Origin: JBEBVQ01 sp964636205
Lineage (GTDB): Bacteria; Bacteroidota; Bacteroidia; Chitinophagales; Chitinophagaceae
Direction: 5' to 3'
Assembly (NCBI GenBank): GCA_964636205.1
Contig: CAZWPF010000020.1
Span: forward strand, 1 to 34,061
Length of the DNA: 34,061 nt
How positions within the stretch are numbered: the first letter of the stretch is position 1; each line of letters starts with the position of its first letter. The notes under the pieces were generated by a model. The model saw only the letters and a program-made list of their open reading frames with translations. It made no database searches and was not told the DNA's origin. A program made the translations under genes and the position numbers. Positions 1-6,252 of the stretch are shown piece by piece.

Positions 1-15
1 CATCTTGGCCGTGAC

Positions 16-429
16 TTAGTTTTCCGGATCTACAGGAGTAGAAAGGGTGATAGTAACGACAGGGGCATCGTTTTCATCACGAACAAGTACTTTGATTGCA
101 CTGGAATGCCAAACCCATTCAAAGTCGGGAGCAATCCTAACTTGCTGAAAGAATGCAAATACCTCTCCGGGTTCATTGCGTTTTAACATGTCAATTAGCT
201 TCGGTGCATAAAAGGCAGCATCATCGGGGTTGAAGTGATGCTTATGGTAGGATTCGATATTCAATTTTTGCCAATTGCTCTCGTCTAGACCTAAGTTCTT
301 TCTACCCTCGGCAGAAATATACAGTACCGTCCAGTTGGAAATGTCGTGAATGACGACCACACCGGGTAATAGATCTTCTATTTCCTGAATTCGCCTGATA
401 GCTTCTTTTACTTTTTCAGAATAAACCAT
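16..429 (-). CDS. PAS-domain protein, probable truncated PAS-LuxR regulator
   Basis: The product is a soluble PAS-like sensory domain of about 137 residues, without signal peptide or membrane segment. The ATG at 429 (MVYSEKV) is preferred over a TTG seven codons upstream at 450. Helix EAIRRIQEIEDLLPG is followed by VVVIHD, the FNPDDAAFYAPKL helix and an EWVWHSSAIKVL strand, the PAS layout used by many Bacteroidota LuxR-type regulators. Coding stops at TAA (16-18) after VDPEN. The five codons after that stop, up to the window edge, read VTAKM in the same frame; from memory of the family, a TAK-containing linker leads into the LuxR helix-turn-helix at this point. The gene therefore looks like the front half of a regulator cut by a nonsense mutation. 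PAS assignment is fairly secure; the lost DNA-binding half is inference. Confidence 0.6.
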   Translation of the reverse strand: MVYSEKVKEAIRRIQEIEDLLPGVVVIHDISNWTVLYISAEGRKNLGLDESNWQKLNIESYHKHHFNPDDAAFYAPKLIDMLKRNEPGEVFAFFQQVRIAPDFEWVWHSSAIKVLVRDENDAPVVTITLSTPVDPEN

Positions 430-472
430 CCCAGCATTAATATTTGACAATTAGTAGATTATATCTTATTGG

Positions 473-511
473 ATTCATTTTCAAAACAGTGTAACTGTTT
501 CAAAAATGAAT
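473..511. repeat. Near-perfect 39-bp inverted repeat in the PAS gene leader
   Basis: Arms of 18 bases (473-490 and 494-511) match at 16 of 18 positions around a 3-base GTA centre. The core is AAACAGT-GTA-ACTGTTT. On the minus strand the repeat begins just downstream of the -7 box at 517-524, so it would fold as a stem-loop at the extreme 5' end of the PAS mRNA or act as an operator at the transcription start. No T-run follows on either strand, so it is not a terminator. Confidence 0.6.
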
Positions 512-516
512 GGTAG

Positions 517-524
517 CAAATATA
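517..524 (-). promoter_or_regulatory. Bacteroidota -7 box, PAS gene
   Basis: The minus strand reads TATATTTG, a full match to TAnnTTTG. It gives a leader of about 80 bases to the ATG at 429. I see no clear TTG -33 element at the usual distance. Confidence 0.4.
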
Positions 525-651
525 AAAATTGGAAAAAAAAATGACTGAAAAAATAGGCTGCGTAAAATATTCTAAATAATAGATGAGAATGAATTGATTG
601 TCAATCCACTCCGTATCGGTCTTTTGATTTTTTATTAAAATGCTTTTTCTG

Positions 652-700
652 AATACCCATTTTTGGGTATTGTAATAGCCTATACCGGATAATACATTTG
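652..700 (+). promoter_or_regulatory. AATACC-N8-GGTATT operator with promoter, copy 1
   Basis: The dyad AATACCCATTTTTGGGTATT (652-671) is perfectly symmetric over its 7-base arms. Its right arm overlaps a TTG -33 element (670-672); after 20 bases comes TACATTTG (693-700), a full -7 match. Transcription should start near 704. This rules out an in-frame ATG at 714 as the lipoprotein start and leaves about 49 bases of leader before the ATG at 753. Two further copies occur at 2582 and 3493 with the same layout. Confidence 0.65.
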
Positions 701-752
701 TCTCAGTTTCCATGTGGGAATGAACATTTATAACGACTTTAAATTGATTTAT

Positions 753-1355
753 ATGAAAAATTCGTTACGCCGGATAGGTTTTATTTTGACCACTTTATTG
801 TTTGTTTCAGTAATTTTTACAGGTTGTGAAAAAGAGGATCCCTGTGAAGAGAATTGCCTGAATGGGTATTGTTCTGAAGGTGATTGCATTTGCGACACAG
901 ATTATGGAGGAAAATGGTGTGCGACATACCAAGGAATGGCGGGTGGAGGCTTATCCTCCGGATATGGTAGTTCCTCGGGGTATGGTAGTTCCTCCTCCGG
1001 CTCGTCATCTGGTTACGGTAGCTCGTCCTCCGGTTCTTCCTCGGGATATGGAAGCTCTTCGTCCGGCTCCGGAAGCTCATCTTCTGGTTCTTCCTCTGGC
1101 TATGGTAGCTCCTCTGGTTCTTCCTCCGGATCTTCCTCGGGTGGTAGTTCGGGTTATGGATTTGTAACTTTCTATGCCAAGAAGGATTTTAGTTGCGGCT
1201 CTATTACCGTGAATGTGAGTGGTTACGGATCAGGATCGGTTTCATATTACTATCCCGATGGTATAGATGAATGCGGTGCATCAGGTTGCGCAAGCTTTAC
1301 CTTGCCGGCTGGTCAGTATTCTTATTCTGCCTCTTGTGGTAGTTATACCTGGTGA
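753..1355 (+). CDS. EGF-like, Ser/Gly/Tyr-rich surface lipoprotein, C-terminus cut by TGA
   Basis: This is a predicted lipoprotein of 200 residues. A type II signal peptide ends in the lipobox FTGC (Cys25). Next is a compact six-cysteine EGF-like module (about residues 31-56, with CLNGYC, CIC and YGGKWC), then a low-complexity linker of SSGYGSSS-type repeats, then a small beta domain starting FVTFYAKKDFSCG and running through CGASGCASFTLPAGQYSY. The ATG at 753 fits the promoter at 693-700 and starts the signal peptide cleanly. The stop is a TGA directly after SYTW. In the same frame the next codons read PSTITITSDRC and end at TAG 1407-1409, which resembles the missing last strands of the domain. 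The downstream paralogue (2660) shares this domain. Role unknown; the linker suggests a surface stalk or matrix protein. Confidence 0.7.
   Translation: MKNSLRRIGFILTTLLFVSVIFTGCEKEDPCEENCLNGYCSEGDCICDTDYGGKWCATYQGMAGGGLSSGYGSSSGYGSSSSGSSSGYGSSSSGSSSGYGSSSSGSGSSSSGSSSGYGSSSGSSSGSSSGGSSGYGFVTFYAKKDFSCGSITVNVSGYGSGSVSYYYPDGIDECGASGCASFTLPAGQYSYSASCGSYTW
948..1160 (+). repeat. Degenerate in-frame repeat coding for SSGYGSSS units
   Basis: About 70 codons encode almost only Ser, Gly and Tyr in imperfect units such as SSGYG and SSSSGSSSG. Serine codons alternate (TCC, TCG, TCT, AGC, TCA), so the peptide repeat is better conserved than the DNA repeat. Such tracts change length easily by slippage or recombination. 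Confidence 0.75.
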
Positions 1356-1444
1356 CCAAGTACCATTACTATCACTTCTGATCGTTGTTTGTTATTTGAG
1401 CTTAGATAGGGCTAAGGGCGAAATTAAATAGCCTTAGACATAGC

Positions 1445-2551
1445 ATGTCAGTTACAGAAAATTCGGGAATACATCCAATTCGACCCGGTTGGGTTAGCTT
1501 AGTTATAGCAGATATCAGCCTCATTTGGGGTGCATATCTGCTATATGTTTTTAACAACTGGTACGGTAGTTTCCTCAGTGGCAGTGCCAGTCTAATATTG
1601 CTGGGAACCGCGCTTGGCTATACTTGCGTTAGCATTTTTAAACATGTGCACAGACGAAATGATGCCGATCCGGGTAAAGCCTATGGTTATCTTTTTTTTG
1701 CTGTTTTGAGGCGCCTAGTAGAACAGTTTTTAGGAAATCCGGCTTCCCGCGATAAGATTTTTGCCAACCGGCAGGAACAGGTTCAATTCCTCTTCATACT
1801 TGTGAAACTATTTTTCATTCCGGTAATGATTCAATTCTCGGTTGGCAATTACCATGATCTGGAGCGGGAAATTAGCCGAGCCAGCCAGCTTAAGTCGTTT
1901 CCTAATTTCTTTATCTGGTTCAATAATCTGCTTTTCCCGATTGCAATTACATTTTTCTTTCTCCTGGATACCCTAGTTTTTTGCTTTGGATATCTGGTCA
2001 GTTCCCGAAAACTTCGAAATGAGGTGAGATCGGTCGACAGTAGCTGGTCGGGTTGGTTGGTCACATTGGCCTGCTATCCTCCTTTTAATGACATGGTTTC
2101 CGGCAACAGTATACCGTCGGGTTCAATCGATAACATNNNNNNNNNNATGGTTTCCGGATGGGCGCCTCATTATAGTTCGAATTACGTCTATTTCTTTTCG
2201 ATCGAAGCAACGTTTATAATTAGAGTTCTGGTGGTGATATTGCTTTTCTTTTATGTTTTTGCTTCTATATCACTGGGTGCAAAATGTTCCAATTTAACCA
2301 ATCGTGGAATAGTGCAAACAGGTGCTTACAGATTGGTCCGACATCCTGCCTATATTTCAAAAGTCTTGGTCTGGTGGATTACATTGATTCCGGTAATAGT
2401 CGAAAAGCCGGCAGCAGCACTGGGTATGTTGGTATGGACTTCGATTTATTTCATGAGAGCAGTTACCGAGGAAAGGCATCTGCTGCAGGATCCGGAATAC
2501 CAGGCCTATTGCAATAAAGTGAAATATCGATTTATTCCCGGAGTTTATTAG
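1445..2551 (+). CDS. Multi-pass membrane methyltransferase, ICMT/NnrU-like (contains assembly gap)
   Basis: This hydrophobic protein of about 368 residues has roughly seven membrane segments. Its C-terminal third carries the isoprenylcysteine carboxyl methyltransferase-type signature: GAYRLVRHPAYISK, then a membrane hairpin, then TEERHLLQDPEYQAYCNKV. Family members bind S-adenosylmethionine through the RHP and EE regions and methylate lipid-like or thiol substrates at the membrane; the substrate here cannot be told. Ten Ns (2137-2146) fall inside, read as four unknown residues, and the bases on both sides repeat each other. The peptide around residues 216-236 is therefore unreliable and the true protein is probably shorter by about 18 residues. 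It lies between two lipoprotein genes on the same strand, without an operator copy of its own. Confidence 0.65.
   Translation: MSVTENSGIHPIRPGWVSLVIADISLIWGAYLLYVFNNWYGSFLSGSASLILLGTALGYTCVSIFKHVHRRNDADPGKAYGYLFFAVLRRLVEQFLGNPASRDKIFANRQEQVQFLFILVKLFFIPVMIQFSVGNYHDLEREISRASQLKSFPNFFIWFNNLLFPIAITFFFLLDTLVFCFGYLVSSRKLRNEVRSVDSSWSGWLVTLACYPPFNDMVSGNSIPSGSIDNXXXXMVSGWAPHYSSNYVYFFSIEATFIIRVLVVILLFFYVFASISLGAKCSNLTNRGIVQTGAYRLVRHPAYISKVLVWWITLIPVIVEKPAAALGMLVWTSIYFMRAVTEERHLLQDPEYQAYCNKVKYRFIPGVY
2137..2146. other. Assembly gap (10 N) with duplicated flanks
   Basis: ATGGTTTCCGG occurs at 2093-2103 and again right after the Ns at 2147-2157; ACAT precedes both. Ten Ns is a scaffolder placeholder rather than a measured gap. 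The 54 bases between the two copies may be an assembly artefact. Confidence 0.9.
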
Positions 2552-2581
2552 TATGGTTAGTAGATAAGTATATGAACTGAA

Positions 2582-2630
2582 AATACCTATTCTTGGGTAT
2601 TGTCCTGTTGCGATCATATCTCTTATTTTG
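2582..2630 (+). promoter_or_regulatory. AATACC-N8-GGTATT operator with promoter, copy 2
   Basis: The dyad AATACCTATTCTTGGGTATT (2582-2601) overlaps TTG (2600-2602). The -7 box TTATTTTG (2623-2630, one mismatch to TAnnTTTG) follows after 20 bases, the same spacing as copy 1. Predicted leader to the ATG at 2660 is about 26 bases. Confidence 0.6.
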
Positions 2631-2659
2631 ACTTTCACTATTTAACGTGATCAATTTTT

Positions 2660-3115
2660 ATGCGAACAACAAAAGTTTTTGCCCTCGTTTTGTCATTGAT
2701 ATTAACCCAATTTGTGGGTTGTAGTAAGGATACTAAGAGCGACAGTCCTAAGCCGGAGCCGCCGAAAAAGATGGTGTCTTTTTTACATCTATCATGGATA
2801 ATTTACCCGAATATACCAGTATCGACGTGTATGTAACCTTGGGAAGATATAGGCCTCTATCGGTTGCTTCCGCACTGGAGTCATGTAGTGAAACATCCGC
2901 ACTCGAAGCGGGTCGGCAGTACCAACCTTATACCTTAAAAGTTATTCGTTATGCTTATTCAATGAGTGGTAATCCCGGAACTTGGGAATTTGAAGATGAG
3001 GGATTCGTTGTCGATTCGGATTTGGGGGTGTAATCAGATTGAAGTTGTGGAAGGTGGACCGGGATATATATTGGTGATTAACGGACGACAGATCAACATG
3101 AGTGATATTTATTGA
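2660..3115 (+). pseudogene. Lipoprotein gene broken by two homopolymer frameshifts
   Basis: The start at 2660 gives a lipoprotein signal (MRTTKVFALVLSLILTQFVGC, lipobox FVGC, Cys21) and a Lys/Pro-rich stretch. The frame breaks at a T6 run (2779-2784): one more T would join it to the downstream frame reading FFTSIMDNLPEYTSIDVYV. That frame runs to TAA at 3031, but at the G5 run (3024-3028) one G fewer would continue it as DLGCNQIEVVEGG to TGA at 3113-3115. Repaired, it is about 151 residues and its domain follows that of the 753 lipoprotein: V-(T/S)-F-(Y/F), SI-V-V, AL-AG-Y, TW, then a late Cys followed by a hydrophobic-Glu pair. Both lesions sit in homopolymers, so sequencing error or phase switching is possible; the stops further downstream favour decay. 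Confidence 0.65.
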
Positions 3116-3116
3116 G

Positions 3117-3416
3117 ATGAGGGCAATTCCTCCGGAGGCGGCAATTCTTCTGGCTTGTGTTTATGCGCCTATTGAAGCGACAGTAAAGGGAGCGGGAGTT
3201 TATGAGACTGGAAGAAAGACTGGAAATTGGGAGTGGCCGGCTCTGCCTCCATGTGCGGTGTATTGATATTCTCCTTTTGACAATTAGAATGTTTCGCCTG
3301 CAAAGACATGGATGGGGCAATTTACCATGGAAATGGGGAGTGAAAAACGGTTCTCATTGCTTTTCGATAATATTCGAATAATTGCAGGATGAGAGCAGGT
3401 CGAGTTTGTTTCTTAG
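3117..3416 (+). pseudogene. Remnant of a second domain of the lipoprotein family
   Basis: One frame from 3117 to TAG 3414 reads ACVYAPIEATVKGAGVYETG, then TGNWEWPALPPCAVY, TGA (3264), YSPFDN, TAG (3285), NVSPAKTWMGQFTMEMGS, LLFDNIRIIAG, TGA (3390), EQVEFVS. It aligns with the 2660 product (SIDVYV, YAYS, GTWEF, GCNQIEVV); the last TGA stands where that product has Cys. In the 2660 frame the bases just past its stop encode DEGNSSGGGNSSG, a linker like that of the 753 lipoprotein, so 2660-3416 may once have been one two-domain lipoprotein with a further shift near 3150-3165. Three in-frame stops make a working product unlikely. The part up to 3605 holds nothing else but the operator/promoter at 3493-3540. 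Confidence 0.55.
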
Positions 3417-3492
3417 TAGAATTTACTTCGGAATTTGAGTTCGTTTTTTTTGAATAATTATTTCATAATAAATGGAATTATATGGTATAAAA

Positions 3493-3540
3493 AATACCAC
3501 ATTAATGGTATTTTTTTCGTGTAAAGGGGCTGTACTTTTG
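3493..3540 (+). promoter_or_regulatory. AATACC-N8-GGTATT operator with promoter, copy 3
   Basis: The dyad AATACCACATTAATGGTATT (3493-3512) extends to AAATACCA/TGGTATTT arms. TACTTTTG (3533-3540), a full -7 match, starts 21 bases after the dyad. The -33 position is TTT rather than TTG, so this promoter may rely on an activator. The leader to the ATG at 3606 is about 62 bases. Confidence 0.6.
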
Positions 3541-3605
3541 AATAGAACACAAATTGGTGCGAGGATTTAGAAACCCCTACAATGAAAACCTAAAAAATTA
3601 TTCAA

Positions 3606-4919
3606 ATGAAAAAACTCTACTTATTGTTTTTGATCACAACGTTGGCTTTTTCTCCCAATATCCGGGCTCAGTTATTAGATACTAATTGGGTCCGGCAATA
3701 CGGGGAATTAAATCCGCCGAATAACCAATCGGGTGTAGCTTCGATTAGCGAGGAAAAATACTTGGTTCATCATGGCAACGACTTTTATTTTATCAGCAGC
3801 GAAGGAGATTCTCTGGGAGGCGGAGCATTCGATAATACTCATGTCGTGAGAAGTATCTGGTCGGAGGATTCCTTGATTTTTATGGGTAGCGTGGTGAATA
3901 ACGAACCTGTTATTTCGCGGTTGGATACCAATGCGAATATATTATGGAGTACTTCTTTGTTTACGTCTTCTTTTGCCGAAGGGGTTTTTGCTATGATGAT
4001 AGACAGTCAGAACCTCTATGTCGCCGGTAGCCATTCCAGTAGTAACACTTTTGTCGCCAAGTTGAATTATTCCGGAGGAATCATCTGGACCAAGGTATAC
4101 CCCCAAACTACCTTTGCTAATCTTTCTTCTCTGATTAAACTGAAAGATGGCAACTATCTCGCTTCAGGAAATCTGGATGACTATCCTTTGGTGATTAAAT
4201 TTGATGCTGCGGGAGATACGGTTTGGACTTATACAGAAAACTTATTTATCAGCTTTAATAAGGCTGCTGCTTTTGAGAAAGACAATGGAGAGATTGTTTT
4301 GGCGATGCGCGACAGAGTTATCATTTTGGATGCATCAGGGGACCTGGTGTCTGAAACAAGAGATAAGACCAAGGATTTTTATGATCTGATTTCGGTAGCA
4401 GATACTCTGTATTTCGTTGGAGCCTACGTGGATACCGCTGCAAGTCCGTATAAATGGTATCCCTTTGTGGAGGTGCGCAATCAGAATATGGATAGTTTGA
4501 ACGCCTACCAGCATAATAACGGAACGAATGTGCAAGGTCGTTTTCACGCTGCGATGCGATCTGGAGGCACAAGTTTCGTCACTGTAGGGCCGATTAGAGA
4601 TAGTGCAGGCATTGCTACCAATACTTGGAATACTGTAATTGCCCGTTTCAACAATAAAGATGAGCAGGTAACAGAGAGCATACCATCGATGGATTCGAAG
4701 CAGAGTTCAGTAAACTTGTATCCCAACCCGGTGCAGGATGTTTTGATAATTGATTGTGCTGATCTGGTAAAGGTGGTGGCTACAGATCTATTGGGCAAAG
4801 CACACGAATTGGCCGTAACTGGTGGTGTAGTTCCGGTCTCAAATTTAAATGCAGGTATCTATATCATCACGGTTACTACTGGCAGCGGTCGCTTCCAATC
4901 TAAGATTTTGAAATTATAG
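3606..4919 (+). CDS. T9SS type A cargo protein with beta-propeller-like repeats
   Basis: This is an exported protein of 437 residues. A signal peptide (MKKLYLLFLITTLAF, cleavage probably after IRAQ) precedes about 330 residues of repeated beta-strand units containing GDTVWTY-, GGIIWTK- and NANILWS-like blades, as in SBBP or PQQ-type propellers. The last 75 residues are a type IX sorting domain: LYPNPVQDVLIIDC, an ATDLLGK turn, SNLNAGIYIITV and the basic end KILKL. Family knowledge predicts outer-membrane translocation and cleavage or anchoring at the surface. The ligand is unknown. The gene is driven by the third copy of the dyad operator and ends at its own terminator, so it looks monocistronic. 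It is the only operator-linked gene here that is intact. Confidence 0.85.
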   Translation: MKKLYLLFLITTLAFSPNIRAQLLDTNWVRQYGELNPPNNQSGVASISEEKYLVHHGNDFYFISSEGDSLGGGAFDNTHVVRSIWSEDSLIFMGSVVNNEPVISRLDTNANILWSTSLFTSSFAEGVFAMMIDSQNLYVAGSHSSSNTFVAKLNYSGGIIWTKVYPQTTFANLSSLIKLKDGNYLASGNLDDYPLVIKFDAAGDTVWTYTENLFISFNKAAAFEKDNGEIVLAMRDRVIILDASGDLVSETRDKTKDFYDLISVADTLYFVGAYVDTAASPYKWYPFVEVRNQNMDSLNAYQHNNGTNVQGRFHAAMRSGGTSFVTVGPIRDSAGIATNTWNTVIARFNNKDEQVTESIPSMDSKQSSVNLYPNPVQDVLIIDCADLVKVVATDLLGKAHELAVTGGVVPVSNLNAGIYIITVTTGSGRFQSKILKL

Positions 4920-4955
4920 TGTTCTCCTATATTTAGTTTCCCCCTCTTAACGTCT

Positions 4956-4986
4956 CACGACCCTGTAAAGTCGTGGGGCGTTTTTT
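4956..4986 (+). terminator. Intrinsic terminator of the T9SS cargo gene
   Basis: Stem CACGAC (4956-4961) pairs with GTCGTG (4970-4975), followed by GGGCG and six Ts. A weaker hairpin (TGCC/GGCA, followed by five Ts) lies near 5017-5033. The rest of 4920-5127 holds no convincing gene. Confidence 0.7.
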
Positions 4987-5127
4987 GCTTTGGGCATGCT
5001 ACCATTCGAGGTGTAGTGCCGGGTGGCATTTTTAAAACTTCATTAATTGAAATAGAAAAGGTGGCTGATGAGGCACCTCTTCTGCGTGAAGAACAATTAT
5101 ATTGGTACGATATTCAAATCGTGATGA

Positions 5128-6165
5128 TTAATTAAACTGAACTTGTGCTTCGTGTTGCATGGCGAGTTCCCAACGCCAGGCAGTATCCATCATTTGGTCT
5201 AATGAATACTGAGGAACCCAGCCGAGTAAGTCACGTGCTTTAGTATTGTTGGCATATACAGCTACAACATCCCCCGGTCGGCGCGGCCCGAGTTTGTAGT
5301 TGAGCTTTTTACCGGATACTTTTTCAAATGCCTGGATCAATTCCAGTACGGTAACACCATTACCGGAACCCAAATTAAACACTTCGCAATTTTCCTTATT
5401 CCGACCCTCAAGCATATACTGAAGTGCGCGCGTATGGGCATTGGCAATGTCCATCACATGGATATAATCCCGGACGCAAGAGCCATCTCTGGTGTCATAA
5501 TCGGAGCCAAATACCGTCATCTCCGGACGTTTTCCGATTGCTGTTTGCGTAATTACCGGGACCAGATTTTCAGGTTTTTCCTGCAGTTCCCCAATAATTG
5601 CAGACGGATGCGCACCTACCGGATTGAAATAGCGTAGCAGAATTGTGTTGAACTTATCGTTTTCAAATGTAAAGTCCTTACAAATTGCCTCACCCATTTG
5701 TTTGGTACGAGCGTACGGAGATTCCGGCTCCGCCAGTTTTGCGGCCTCGTCTACCGGCAATTGGGTAGCATTGCCATACACGGAGCAAGAGGATGAAAAT
5801 ACGATATGTGGAACATTGAACTCTTGCGCGCAGAGTAAGATATTGACCAGTGAATTGAGATTGTTCTGAAAATACATCAGTGGATGGGCAACCGACTCAG
5901 GTACTGATTTATACGCCGCAAAGTGGATGATTCCGGCTATGTCTTTATTTTCCATAAACACAGCCTGAGTATCTTCCAGATTGGTTAGATTAACTCTATA
6001 GTTTTTGATCGGCTTCCCAATCACTTTCTCGATTCCTGCGAGCATGCGCAAAGAACCTCGCGAAAGATCGTCGATCGAGATAACTTCAAATCCGTTATTG
6101 ACTAAGTCTACGATCGTATGACCGCCAATATAGCCACAGCCTCCGGTAACAAGTATTTTTTTCAT
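5128..6165 (-). CDS. galE: UDP-glucose 4-epimerase
   Basis: GalE interconverts UDP-glucose and UDP-galactose with tightly bound NAD, feeding sugar-nucleotide pools for polysaccharide and lipopolysaccharide. The 345 residues match the usual 338-345. The Rossmann NAD motif TGGCGYIGGH is at residues 7-16, SSSCSVYG at 124-131 supplies the catalytic Ser, and the Tyr-x3-Lys pair is YARTK (Tyr151, Lys155). NPVGAHPSA and RDYIHVMDIA are typical GalE segments. The ATG at 6165 begins directly with the NAD-binding strand and lies 18 bases from a consensus -7 box. It is the last gene of a minus-strand series but has its own promoter. Confidence is high; a GalE-like epimerase acting on N-acetylated sugars cannot be excluded. 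Confidence 0.95.
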   Translation of the reverse strand: MKKILVTGGCGYIGGHTIVDLVNNGFEVISIDDLSRGSLRMLAGIEKVIGKPIKNYRVNLTNLEDTQAVFMENKDIAGIIHFAAYKSVPESVAHPLMYFQNNLNSLVNILLCAQEFNVPHIVFSSSCSVYGNATQLPVDEAAKLAEPESPYARTKQMGEAICKDFTFENDKFNTILLRYFNPVGAHPSAIIGELQEKPENLVPVITQTAIGKRPEMTVFGSDYDTRDGSCVRDYIHVMDIANAHTRALQYMLEGRNKENCEVFNLGSGNGVTVLELIQAFEKVSGKKLNYKLGPRRPGDVVAVYANNTKARDLLGWVPQYSLDQMMDTAWRWELAMQHEAQVQFN

Positions 6166-6182
6166 GGCTTTAATTCTTATTG

Positions 6183-6190
6183 CAAAGATA
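6183..6190 (-). promoter_or_regulatory. -7 box of galE
   Basis: The minus strand reads TATCTTTG, an exact TAnnTTTG. It leaves a leader of only about 14 bases. No clear TTG is seen 17-23 bases upstream. Confidence 0.55.
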
Positions 6191-6252
6191 CGGAAGTAAT
6201 AAGCCTGTTTTCGATTTAATTAACGTTCCGAATCAACCTGTTGTACTTAAAT

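Noticed and set aside
459..713. 84-residue minus-strand open frame upstream of the PAS gene
   Set aside because: It spans the AT-rich intergenic region, covers the inverted repeat, the -7 box and operator copy 1, and its product has no domain-like pattern.
1353..3392. Recoding of TGA (for example to Cys or Trp) to explain the in-frame TGA codons
   Set aside because: TGA is an ordinary stop for bamD and radA in this window, and the same locus also contains TAA, TAG and frameshift lesions, so decay is simpler.
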